Positions 1 through 7,195 of a stretch of 64,000 nt of DNA are shown here, one piece after another (the stretch's first letter is position 1; each line of letters starts with the position of its first letter). The notes below the pieces were generated by a model, which had not been told where the DNA came from, made no database searches, and saw only the letters and a program-made list of their open reading frames with translations. Origin of the DNA: Pectobacterium betavasculorum (GTDB lineage: Bacteria > Pseudomonadota > Gammaproteobacteria > Enterobacterales > Enterobacteriaceae); assembly GCF_000749845.1 (NCBI RefSeq), contig NZ_JQHM01000001.1:1302001-1366000 (forward strand), given 5' to 3'. Both the position numbers and the translations under genes were made by a program.

Positions 1-209
1 AATAGCGTGCATTCCCCAGCCGTAATACTGAACCCCGCGCTATGTAGCCCGCCGCCCTGCCAGCCAGGCACCCCATTCACGGTCAAAGACAGACCCGTTG
101 GTAGCCAGATTTCAGCAAGACGTGGCAACCACTGAGGCAATGCCCGCCAGGATAGAAACAGCAAGGCTGCCAACAGAAAAGCGATTGGAAGTAATTGTTT
201 TTTAATCAT
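1..209 (-). CDS. ydbH: YdbH-like envelope protein, N-terminal part only
   Basis: The first 69 codons of a minus-strand gene that runs off the left edge. The protein opens with MIKKQLLPIAFLLAALLFLS, a lysine-rich start and one hydrophobic segment, which looks like an uncleaved membrane anchor or signal sequence. It continues with LPTGLSLTVNG and GWQGGGLHSAGF, a pattern I associate with the start of YdbH, a large AsmA/TamB-like protein linked to lipid transport between the two membranes. In E. coli ydbH lies divergent to and next to ldhA; here an Aer-like gene sits between them. The identity rests on a short stretch plus synteny, so it is likely but not certain. Confidence 0.7.
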   Translation of the reverse strand, partial: MIKKQLLPIAFLLAALLFLSWRALPQWLPRLAEIWLPTGLSLTVNGVPGWQGGGLHSAGFSITAGECTL

Positions 210-621
210 TAGTGAATATTAAGCATCTCGTTCAATGTCCAATCACCTGCAACAGCAGATATCGAGCATGGTACAGGCCGCATCGGTTTTTAGCCTTTCT
301 CGCTAATCTCATCTTTACAGGCGCTCACATCAGCGCGCCCGCCTCTCACTTAACCTCATTCCCCGCCATTCTTCAACATGCGTTGCCCTCCGTGCAAATT
401 CGCAAAGGCATAATATACTTAGCAAATGAATGTTTTTTGGTCATCAACATGTGCGTTTACAGTGAGCCATGTCGGAAACTAATTTCAAAAAGGAAACATA
501 ACAGAAGAAACTAGTGAGAATATATAAATCCCTGAGTTAATTATTTCTCAGATATTGCCGTTAATTAAATAGCGCTAATCGCTTTCCAGTTAGCTTATGG
601 ATTTAAAAATATTACGTTTAT
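210..621. other. Intergenic region, no gene seen
   Basis: Together with the ERIC remnant to its right this makes a 574-bp gap between divergent ydbH and the Aer-like gene. It is AT-rich towards the right. A 100-codon plus-strand reading frame starts at 212 but has no ribosome binding site and no recognisable domain. I see no RNA gene. The promoters of both flanking genes must lie in this region or the remnant, but no single -35/-10 pair stands out. Confidence 0.5.
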
Positions 622-754
622 ACCCTGAATAATTCGAGTACGAGACAAGACGTTATCGTTTTGATCAATGCAAAGCGTTGCCCTTAGGCTAAGGTTCCGA
701 ATGGCCAGGTCATTAAGGGAATTAATGCACAGTTACTTGGAGAATGACGGGTTT
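622..754 (+). repeat. Degenerate ERIC-related element without the ERIC core
   Basis: The left end reads AATAATTCGAG and the right end ACTTGGAGAATGACGGG, matching the outer arms of the ERIC copies at 48336 and 54301. The central ERIC core (the AAGTAAGTGACTGGGG part) is missing. The stretch after the left arm, GATCAATGCAAAGCGTTG, is close to the insert found at the same place in the 54301 copy (GAACAATGCAAAGCATTG). It ends 29 bp before the Aer-like start codon. Confidence 0.6.
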
Positions 755-783
755 ATGCTTGCTTATACTAAAAGGGTCAATAA

Positions 784-2337
784 ATGCGTAAGAATTTTCC
801 TGTCAGTGATATTCAGTATTTATTAGATGAAAAAGCTAAGCTAATGTCGGTTACAACCACCGATAGTCATATCACTTATGCAAATGACGATTTTATTGAT
901 GCCAGTGGTTACGACTTTGAGGAAATCCTCCATCAGCCTCACAATATCGTACGTCACCCAGATATGCCCCCACAGGCGTTTGCAGACATGTGGGAAACGC
1001 TGAAGACAGGAAAAATCTGGACGGCGGTCGTCAAGAATCGCCGCAAAAATGGCGATTACTATTGGGTGAAGGCCAGTACGACGCCGCTGATGAAGGAAGG
1101 GAAAATAACAGGATATATGTCGGTGCGAACGCGCGTTTCTCAGGAAGAGATTCGGCAAGCTGAAGCGCTTTATCATCAAATGAATGAGAATAAATTAAAA
1201 AACCGCCGACTGTATCAAGGGTTGTTGATTTATAAAGGGCCGCTCAAGCTCCTTAGCTTATTTAACGTCATCCCCGTACGTTGGCGGATAAGAAGCTATG
1301 TTTTCCTTTTCATGCTATTCACGCTGCTTTTCTTACTGGCCACCCTTCCACTCACCACACCGCTATTCGTTTTTGTTTTAGTGCTACTCGGCGGCGCTAT
1401 AATAACCAGCGAATTATTAGTTCAACACCTGGCAAAACCATTGGAAAAGATTCTACGCCAAGCCATTAATTCCGCATCTGGGCAGGCGGATAACTCGTTT
1501 CAACTTAATCGGGTGGATGAAGTGGGCATGTTATTACGCGCCGTCAATCAGTCTGGTATGAATTTCTGCACGTTTGTCGATGATGTCAACGGCAAGCTGG
1601 CCGAACTGCGCCATGCCTGCGGCGAGATTGCCTCCGGAAATTACACGCTCAGCCAGCGCTGTGAAGATACCGCACAAAGTTTGCAATCTACTGCATCATC
1701 AATGGAAGAGCTGACGGCGACGATTCAAAGCAACGCATCAGCCTCGCAGTTGGCGACACGCTGTGCGAACGATGCCAATCAGGCCGTTGATGCCGGTGAA
1801 AAAGCGGTCAGTCAGGTAACGGATACTATGGCGACAATGACCCGCTCCAGCAAAGAGATCACCGACATCATCAGCGTGCTGGATAATCTGGCGTTCCAAA
1901 CCAATATTCTGGCGCTCAATGCGGCAGTAGAGGCCGCTCATGCTGGAGAACAGGGCAAGAGTTTTGCGGTGGTCGCAGGGGAAGTCCGTATTCTGGCACA
2001 GCGTAGCGCCGCCGCCGCAAAAGACATCGCGGAAATTATCGACACCACGATTGCGAATATTCACACCAGCGATAAATTGGTCAGCCACACCAGCCAGTCG
2101 ATGAATAATATCTTAATGCAGGTGCAGCAAGTTACTCAGCTCGTGCATCAGATCAGCCTGGCGACACAAGAGCAATCGCAAGGGCTGGGGCAGATTAATT
2201 CAGCGGTAAACAACATTGATGAATTGACTCGTCAAAACACCATTTTGGCAACGCATTCCAGTTCTGCAATTAACAGTCTGGAACAGCAAATTTCCACAAT
2301 GTCCGAAGCCGTCTCAGTCTTTAGCACTCCTCGCTAA
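784..2337 (+). CDS. Aer-like chemoreceptor with PAS domain
   Basis: A 517-residue methyl-accepting chemotaxis protein of the Aer type. Residues about 10-110 form a PAS domain with the Aer-like segments NIVRHPDMP and VKNRRKNGDYYWVKA, which in Aer bind FAD and sense redox or oxygen. Two hydrophobic stretches at about 170-210 form the membrane hairpin, followed by a HAMP-like linker. The signalling tip contains NLAFQTNILALNAAVEAAHA and GEVRILAQRSA, the contact site for CheW and CheA. The C-terminus (SVFSTPR) has no NWETF-type pentapeptide, so adaptation enzymes would have to act without a tether, as with Aer itself. The start is supported by AAAGGG seven bases upstream. A stem-loop follows the stop. 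Confidence 0.9.
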   Translation: MRKNFPVSDIQYLLDEKAKLMSVTTTDSHITYANDDFIDASGYDFEEILHQPHNIVRHPDMPPQAFADMWETLKTGKIWTAVVKNRRKNGDYYWVKASTTPLMKEGKITGYMSVRTRVSQEEIRQAEALYHQMNENKLKNRRLYQGLLIYKGPLKLLSLFNVIPVRWRIRSYVFLFMLFTLLFLLATLPLTTPLFVFVLVLLGGAIITSELLVQHLAKPLEKILRQAINSASGQADNSFQLNRVDEVGMLLRAVNQSGMNFCTFVDDVNGKLAELRHACGEIASGNYTLSQRCEDTAQSLQSTASSMEELTATIQSNASASQLATRCANDANQAVDAGEKAVSQVTDTMATMTRSSKEITDIISVLDNLAFQTNILALNAAVEAAHAGEQGKSFAVVAGEVRILAQRSAAAAKDIAEIIDTTIANIHTSDKLVSHTSQSMNNILMQVQQVTQLVHQISLATQEQSQGLGQINSAVNNIDELTRQNTILATHSSSAINSLEQQISTMSEAVSVFSTPR

Positions 2338-2369
2338 CCCGCTTTTATACAATCTCGACCTCTTATTTC

Positions 2370-2399
2370 AAACCGTTACTGTCAGTCAGGTAACGGTTT
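2370..2399 (+). terminator. Terminator-like hairpin after the Aer-like gene
   Basis: A perfect 10-bp stem (AAACCGTTAC / GTAACGGTTT) with a 10-base loop. Only three T residues end the stem, so termination could be partly Rho-assisted. Confidence 0.6.
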
Positions 2400-2454
2400 G
2401 TCACCGCCTGATTTTCTGATAGCTTAATCTGAGGATCTTTCGGAGAAACCCTCA

Positions 2455-3447
2455 ATGAAACTGGCAATTTACAGCACTAAGCAGTATGACCGTAAATATC
2501 TGGAACAGGTCAACCAGCAGTTTGGCTATGAACTAGAGTTTTTTGATTTCATGCTGACATCGCGCACCGCGAAAACAGCTGCGGGCTGTCAGGCTGTTTG
2601 CATCTTCGTAAACGATGACGGCAGTCGCGACGTGTTGATCGAACTGGCAGAGCTGGGCATTAAAACACTGGCGCTACGCTGTGCAGGTTTTAATAATGTC
2701 GATTTGGAAGCCGCCAAGGCGTTGGGTATCAGCGTCGTACGCGTTCCCGCGTATTCTCCTGAGGCCGTCGCTGAGCACGCCGTCGGCTTGATGCTGACGC
2801 TAAACCGCCGCATTCACCGCGCCTATCAACGTACCCGCGACGCGAACTTCTCTCTGGAAGGGCTGATTGGGTTCAACATGCACAACCGGACGGCAGGCAT
2901 TATCGGCACCGGTAAAATCGGCATCGCCACCATGCGTATCCTGAAAGGCTTTGGCATGCGCCTGCTGGCCTTCGATCCCTATCCGAACCCGCAGGCCTTG
3001 GCATTAGGGGCGGAATATGTCGACCTAAAAACGCTGTATGCCAATGCAGACGTTATTTCTCTGCACTGTCCGCTGACGCCGGAGAATCATCATCTGCTAA
3101 ATCAAGCAGCCTTTGAACAAATGAAAAATGGCGTCATGATTATCAATACCAGCCGTGGCGGGTTGATCGATTCGCAGGCCGCTATCGATGCATTGAAGCA
3201 GCAGAAAATTGGCGCGCTGGGTATGGACGTTTATGAGAACGAGCGCGATCTCTTCTTTGCCGATAAATCTAACGATGTGATTCAGGACGATGTTTTCCGC
3301 CGTCTATCGGCGTGCCACAACGTGCTGTTTACCGGACACCAGGCGTTTCTGACCGAAGAAGCGCTGATCAGCATTTCCCAAACCACGCTACAGAATCTGA
3401 AGGACATCAGCCAGAATACGCCCTGCGCCAATCTGGTTACGCCTTAA
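2455..3447 (+). CDS. ldhA: D-lactate dehydrogenase, fermentative
   Basis: A 330-residue cytoplasmic enzyme that reduces pyruvate to D-lactate with NADH, restoring NAD+ in fermentation. It has the D-2-hydroxyacid dehydrogenase layout. The nucleotide-binding motif GTGKIG lies near residue 150. The catalytic Arg lies in NTSRGGL, Glu in DVYENE and His in TGHQAFLTEEA. The length matches E. coli LdhA. GGAG lies nine bases before the ATG. In E. coli the neighbours are ydbH on one side and hslJ then ydbJ on the other. Here an Aer-like gene intervenes on the left and hslJ is missing on the right. Confidence 0.96.
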   Translation: MKLAIYSTKQYDRKYLEQVNQQFGYELEFFDFMLTSRTAKTAAGCQAVCIFVNDDGSRDVLIELAELGIKTLALRCAGFNNVDLEAAKALGISVVRVPAYSPEAVAEHAVGLMLTLNRRIHRAYQRTRDANFSLEGLIGFNMHNRTAGIIGTGKIGIATMRILKGFGMRLLAFDPYPNPQALALGAEYVDLKTLYANADVISLHCPLTPENHHLLNQAAFEQMKNGVMIINTSRGGLIDSQAAIDALKQQKIGALGMDVYENERDLFFADKSNDVIQDDVFRRLSACHNVLFTGHQAFLTEEALISISQTTLQNLKDISQNTPCANLVTP

Positions 3448-3454
3448 GGTTTTC

Positions 3455-3476
3455 TGCGGCAGTACAGGCTGCCGCA
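3455..3476 (+). terminator. Hairpin between convergent ldhA and ydbJ-like gene
   Basis: Stem TGCGGCAG / CTGCCGCA with a six-base loop in the 32-bp gap between the two convergent stop codons. It lacks a T tract on either strand, so it may act mainly as a 3'-end stabiliser. Confidence 0.55.
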
Positions 3477-3479
3477 CAC

Positions 3480-3767
3480 TCACCCCGCAGGACAGCTTCC
3501 ATTCATCAGCGCTTGTTCGCTACAGCGCTTACCATTTGCTAACTGACAGGCTCCCACGCTCGCACCATCAAGCTGTCTGGCGATCGCCATCGTCCCGCCA
3601 ATCAATGTACAGTTGACGTCAATCGGGGAACTGCTTTTCAGTAACACCGCAGTGCTCGTATCATCATTTTGCACAGCGTCTTGTTGGGCAGCAGCGTTCT
3701 CACTATGATTACTGCATCCCGCCAGCAGGAGCGCAGCAGCAGTACATAGCCATGGCAACAATTTCAT
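3480..3767 (-). CDS. ydbJ: Small DUF333-type lipoprotein, YdbJ-like
   Basis: A 95-residue lipoprotein. I place the start at MKLLPWLCTAAALLLAGC rather than at the upstream in-frame ATG, because it gives a normal lipoprotein signal with lipobox LLAGC. The mature part is low-complexity up to about residue 50. It then has the DUF333 pattern VNCTLIGG ... GACQLANGKRCSEQAL, with paired cysteines and a Gly-Gly turn. In E. coli ydbJ lies close to ldhA with hslJ between them; hslJ is absent here. The function of the family is not known. The gene converges on ldhA with a 32-bp gap. Confidence 0.75.
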   Translation of the reverse strand: MKLLPWLCTAAALLLAGCSNHSENAAAQQDAVQNDDTSTAVLLKSSSPIDVNCTLIGGTMAIARQLDGASVGACQLANGKRCSEQALMNGSCPAG

Positions 3768-4058
3768 GTTTTTGCCTCGGTTCGGGTGGTCCACAGATTC
3801 CGACGCCCCATTGGGCATCAAAATCTGATGAATAATCTTTTCAGACAAAGACTATATCTATCACACCTCACATTGACAACACAGGACTCAATGCAGTCAT
3901 CTCTCTGTTGAACACTCTGTTTTCTGTTACTACGGTAAAACGATCTGGCATTCGTCGCCGTAATCCGTACCATACACGCCATAATCACGCAGACCATATT
4001 GGCGTCTGCTCTGAACCGTTTTCCATCCGCAACGCCTTTTGCAACGAGCACAGATAAA

Positions 4059-4994
4059 ATGTCAGAAAATCAACAAATTAAACAAAAAGAGCAGTACAAC
4101 CTCAATAAATTGCAAAAGCGCCTGCGTCGTAACGTCGGTGAAGCCATCGCTGATTTCAATATGATTGAAGAAGGCGACCGCATTATGGTCTGCCTGTCCG
4201 GTGGAAAAGATAGCTTCACGATGCTGGAGATTTTGCGCAATTTGCAACAAAGCGCGCCAATTAACTTTTCTCTGGTCGCGGTGAATTTGGATCAGAAGCA
4301 GCCAGGTTTCCCGGAACATGTTCTGCCACAATACCTTGATAACATCGGTGTGGAATACAAGATCGTCGAAGAAAATACCTATGGGATTGTGAAGGATAAG
4401 ATCCCGGAAGGGAAAACTACGTGTTCGCTGTGTTCACGTCTGCGCCGTGGGATTTTATACCGTACCGCGACGGAACTCAGCGCAACAAAAATCGCCCTTG
4501 GCCACCACCGCGACGATATTCTGCAAACACTGTTTCTGAATATGTTCTACGGTGGAAAACTGAAAGGTATGCCACCGAAGCTGATGAGCGACGACGGTCA
4601 ACATATCGTCATCCGCCCTCTTGCCTACTGCCGTGAAAAAGATATCGAACGCTTTGCAGAAGCCCGTCAATATCCAATTATCCCGTGCAATCTGTGCGGC
4701 TCGCAGCCAAATCTGCAACGTCAGGTGATTAAAGATATGCTGCGCGACTGGGATAAACGCTATCCTGGCCGTATCGAAACCATGTTCAGCGCTATGCAGA
4801 ACGTTGTTCCTTCTCATCTCGCCGATCATGCGCTGTTTGATTTCAAAAGCATTCGTCACGGTAGCGAAGTCGTGGACGGCGGCGATCTGGCTTTCGATCG
4901 CGAAGAACTGCCGTTACAACCTGCGGGATGGCAGCAGGAAGACGATGACGAAGCACCGTCAATGACTCGTCTTGACGTGTTGGAAATAAAATAA
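4059..4994 (+). CDS. ttcA: tRNA 2-thiocytidine(32) synthetase
   Basis: A 311-residue enzyme that thiolates cytidine 32 in certain tRNAs, using ATP and an iron-sulfur cluster. The PP-loop SGGKDS lies near residue 47. The cysteine pair in TTCSLCSR and the later cysteine in IPCNLCGSQ are the cluster-binding type residues. I chose the ATG at 4059 ([14 protein letters not shown]), which gives the family length and N-terminus. The longer in-frame ATG at 3999 adds 20 residues unlike the family. No strong Shine-Dalgarno is visible. A clear terminator follows. Confidence 0.95.
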   Translation: MSENQQIKQKEQYNLNKLQKRLRRNVGEAIADFNMIEEGDRIMVCLSGGKDSFTMLEILRNLQQSAPINFSLVAVNLDQKQPGFPEHVLPQYLDNIGVEYKIVEENTYGIVKDKIPEGKTTCSLCSRLRRGILYRTATELSATKIALGHHRDDILQTLFLNMFYGGKLKGMPPKLMSDDGQHIVIRPLAYCREKDIERFAEARQYPIIPCNLCGSQPNLQRQVIKDMLRDWDKRYPGRIETMFSAMQNVVPSHLADHALFDFKSIRHGSEVVDGGDLAFDREELPLQPAGWQQEDDDEAPSMTRLDVLEIK

Positions 4995-5039
4995 GCGCGA
5001 CATTCTCATTAGAGGATGGCATTACCGTTAAGTACATGG

Positions 5040-5086
5040 ACACGGTGGCAAGAAGCAGGTGTTGCTGTTTCACCACCGTGTTTTTT
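5040..5086 (+). terminator. Rho-independent terminator of ttcA
   Basis: Stem ACACGGTGG / CCACCGTGT followed by a run of six T residues, 45 bp after the ttcA stop. Confidence 0.85.
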
Positions 5087-5115
5087 ATTGCTGTTCTCCA
5101 CTAAGCACTGGGCTG

Positions 5116-5292
5116 CTATCTATCTTGTGTTGGTTCAGTGACAGGTTCGTGTTCTGGCCCTGTAGGTGGAAGATCAGGGAGTGGCGGTGGATCGGGAAGT
5201 GGATAAGGTGACGGGTCGTTCGGCACAATAGGAATCGGTTCAACCGGAACCGTGTCGGCTTGTAGGTAATCCGTCGCACCTTGAATAAGCAT
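5116..5292 (-). CDS. Small proline-rich protein of unknown function
   Basis: A 58-codon frame that starts MLIQGATDYLQADTVPVEPI and ends EPVTEPTQDR. The ATG is preceded by an unusually strong ribosome binding site (GAGGAGGAAA) five to six bases upstream, which is the main reason to believe it is translated. About a third of the residues are proline, several in P-x-P runs such as PLPDPPPLPDLPP. The chain has no signal peptide, membrane segment or cysteine and is acidic, so it is probably an extended peptide. I do not recognise the family. It lies downstream of fnrS and the 71-bp repeat array on the same strand and converges on ttcA. Confidence 0.55.
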   Translation of the reverse strand: MLIQGATDYLQADTVPVEPIPIVPNDPSPYPLPDPPPLPDLPPTGPEHEPVTEPTQDR

Positions 5293-5410
5293 ATTTTCCT
5301 CCTCGGTGTTGGATAATGTTAAGGCAAATCCAGCGACTGAAGCAGTATAGACATGCGTTACGGCTGGCCTGGCAACACCAGCGCTTCTCTTTAAGAGTAG
5401 TAAGCTAATG

Positions 5411-5782
5411 AATAAAATGCCAAAGGCATTTTACAACGTCGCTTGCGACGGCCCGAAGGGTGTGGCGCGTCAGCCCACTATAATAAAATGCCAAAGGCAT
5501 TTTACAACGTCGCTTGCGACGGCCCGAAGGGTGTGGCGCGTTAGCCCACTATAATAAAATGCCAAAGGCATTTTACAACGTCGCTTGCGACGGCCCGAAG
5601 GGTGTGGCGCGTTAGCCCACTATAATAAAATGCCAAAGGCATTTTATAACGTCGCTTGCGACGGCCCGAAGGGTGTGGCGCGTCAGCCCACTATAATAAA
5701 ATGCCAAAGGCATTTTATAACGTCGCTTGCGACGGCCCGAAGGGTGTGGCGCGTTAGCCCACTATAATAAAATGCCAAAGGC
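5411..5782. repeat. Five tandem 71-bp repeats plus a partial sixth
   Basis: Units start at 5411, 5482, 5553, 5624 and 5695, exactly 71 bp apart; a sixth begins at 5766 and stops matching after 17 bp. Units differ at only two positions that I can see: TAC or TAT after the first hairpin, and GTCAG or GTTAG near the end. Each unit holds the inverted repeat AAAATGCCAAAGGCATTTT and the hairpin CGTCGCTTGCGACG. The period is not a multiple of three and there is no ribosome binding site, so the array is not coding. It sits between the fnrS 3' end and the small proline-rich ORF. Confidence 0.95.
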
Positions 5783-5824
5783 GGCATCGTTAAGGATGGA
5801 ATAGGAAAAGTAGGATCGAGGGAT

Positions 5825-5945
5825 AAAAAAAAAGCCGACAAAACTGTCGGCATGGTGTGAATCAATTGTGCTATGCAGTAATTCAAAAAAGGAAGTAAGA
5901 CAATATGGAGCGCAACGCCCATCGCTTGACGTTGCATTCACCTGC
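5825..5945 (-). ncRNA. fnrS: FnrS small regulatory RNA
   Basis: Read on the minus strand, the segment begins GCAGGTGAATGCAACGTCAA, continues through GCGATGGGCGTTGCGCTCCA and TTGAATTACTGCATAGCACA, and ends with the stem GCCGACA / TGTCGGC and nine T residues. This follows the E. coli FnrS sequence as I know it almost base for base except just before the terminator, and the length of about 121 nt agrees. FnrS is an Hfq-dependent RNA made without oxygen that represses mRNAs of aerobic enzymes. Its location beside zntB is also the E. coli one. A good FNR box lies upstream. The exact 5' end is by analogy. Confidence 0.92.
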
Positions 5946-5980
5946 GAGAATGATAGTGCCGCACAACAAGGTAAAAAATG

Positions 5981-5994
5981 TTGATATTGCTCAA
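5981..5994. promoter_or_regulatory. FNR box of the fnrS promoter
   Basis: TTGATATTGCTCAA matches the FNR consensus TTGAT-N4-ATCAA at nine of ten positions. Its centre lies about 42.5 bases upstream of the predicted fnrS start at 5945, the usual place for FNR activation. A -10-like TATCAT lies at 5950-5955 on the minus strand. Confidence 0.8.
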
Positions 5995-6062
5995 TTTACG
6001 CGTGGTTTTTTAGCCGTTAGCGACAGTTTGTGATTATCTATGCACTCACTCACCGCGAGTTT

Positions 6063-7046
6063 CTATAGCCATTTACTACGCTTTAACCACCATGCAACGC
6101 TGCCAACCAATATCACCAACATCAGGCAGAACGTGAAAAAACCAAACGGCGCATCGCCGCCGGGAATTCCCCCTAAATTGACACCAAATAAACCGGTTAA
6201 GAACGTCGTCGGCAAAAAAACCATCGCCAAAAGCGACATCGTATAGGTACGACGGTTCATCGCTTCAGTCATTAAGGCGGTGATTTCATCCGAGAGTACC
6301 GTAGTGCGCGCAATACTGGCATCCAAATCCTCCAGCCCACGCCCTAACCGGTCAGCAATCTCCTGCATTCTGCGGCGGTCGTCATCCTGCATCCAAGGCA
6401 GTTTCTCACCGGAGATTCGCGAGAAAACATCGCGCTGTGGCGTCATGTAGCGGCGTAATACGATAAGCTGCTTGCGAATCAGCGCCAGCTCACCGCGTGG
6501 TGGAATCTTTTGTTCCAGTAAGTCGTCTTCCAGATCGATGATTTTCTCATGCAAATCATCAATGAACTCGCTGGTATGATCGGTCAAGGCCTCCGCGATG
6601 GAAACCAACCAGTTCCCGCTGTCCGTCGGGCCATTGCCTTCATTCAGGTCGGTAAGAATCTCGTCGATAGCCAAAATCTTACGGCGTCGGGTAGAGATAA
6701 TCAGCTTGTCGGTAATGAATACTCTAACAGCCACCAGTTGGTCTGGACGTGCGTTGGCATTCAGGTTAATGCTGCGCAGCGTGATCAGCGTGCATTCACC
6801 CAAACGCGTCACTCTGGGACGGACACTTTCCCCGGCCAGCGCATTACGTACGCTATCCGGTACCACAGTCGTTTTATTCAGCCAGCGTGCGCTGGCGGGC
6901 ACAGTAGAATCCAGGTGTAGCCAGCAGGGCTTCTCACTATTGACCACGTCCTGCTCGCCAATTGGGGTAATACCGCCCTTTCCGTCCAACTGATACGCAT
7001 GAACCGCACCGCTGTGTTGCAACTCTTTTCCTGCCAAGGATTCCAC
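6063..7046 (-). CDS. zntB: Zinc transporter ZntB
   Basis: A 327-residue inner-membrane protein of the CorA/ZntB family, which moves zinc across the cytoplasmic membrane. The first 265 residues are the cytoplasmic funnel domain, including [11 protein letters not shown] and [11 protein letters not shown]. Two membrane helices close the protein, with the signature GVN in [12 protein letters not shown] between them, and the C-terminus is RSKWL. The start is GTG, supported by GGAGG six bases upstream. A three-copy 15-bp repeat lies in its leader. fnrS lies downstream on the same strand but has its own promoter. Confidence 0.95.
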   Translation of the reverse strand: MESLAGKELQHSGAVHAYQLDGKGGITPIGEQDVVNSEKPCWLHLDSTVPASARWLNKTTVVPDSVRNALAGESVRPRVTRLGECTLITLRSINLNANARPDQLVAVRVFITDKLIISTRRRKILAIDEILTDLNEGNGPTDSGNWLVSIAEALTDHTSEFIDDLHEKIIDLEDDLLEQKIPPRGELALIRKQLIVLRRYMTPQRDVFSRISGEKLPWMQDDDRRRMQEIADRLGRGLEDLDASIARTTVLSDEITALMTEAMNRRTYTMSLLAMVFLPTTFLTGLFGVNLGGIPGGDAPFGFFTFCLMLVILVGSVAWWLKRSKWL

Positions 7047-7078
7047 GTCTTGCCTCCAACGGTTTTTGCTATCAGCTC

Positions 7079-7123
7079 TTTAACTATTTGTTCTTTTACT
7101 ATCCGTTCTTTTACTACCCGTTC
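7079..7123. repeat. Three tandem 15-bp repeats in the zntB leader
   Basis: TTTAACTATTTGTTC, TTTTACTATCCGTTC and TTTTACTACCCGTTC follow one another without a gap, 33-77 bp upstream of the zntB start codon. Their strict 15-bp phase could be slippage or repeated protein contacts; I recognise no operator. Confidence 0.7.
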
Positions 7124-7195
7124 TTCGTTCTGCCCGCCGGAAGAACCCTCATGACCGCTCCGGCTTTATTGCTACATTATTCAATGTATTCGTAC

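Noticed and set aside
212-514. 100-codon plus-strand reading frame near the left edge
   Set aside because: No ribosome site, no signal, no domain and irregular composition; it lies in an AT-rich promoter region.
5585-5767. Reading frame inside the 71-bp repeats
   Set aside because: The period is not divisible by three, so any frame across units changes; there is no ribosome site.
5411-5782. CRISPR array
   Set aside because: Units are contiguous and identical throughout, with no unique spacers and no cas genes nearby.
5905-6033. 42-codon plus-strand frame with GGAAG upstream
   Set aside because: It is antisense to the first part of FnrS and its promoter; the purine-rich stretch is the complement of a conserved segment of the RNA.
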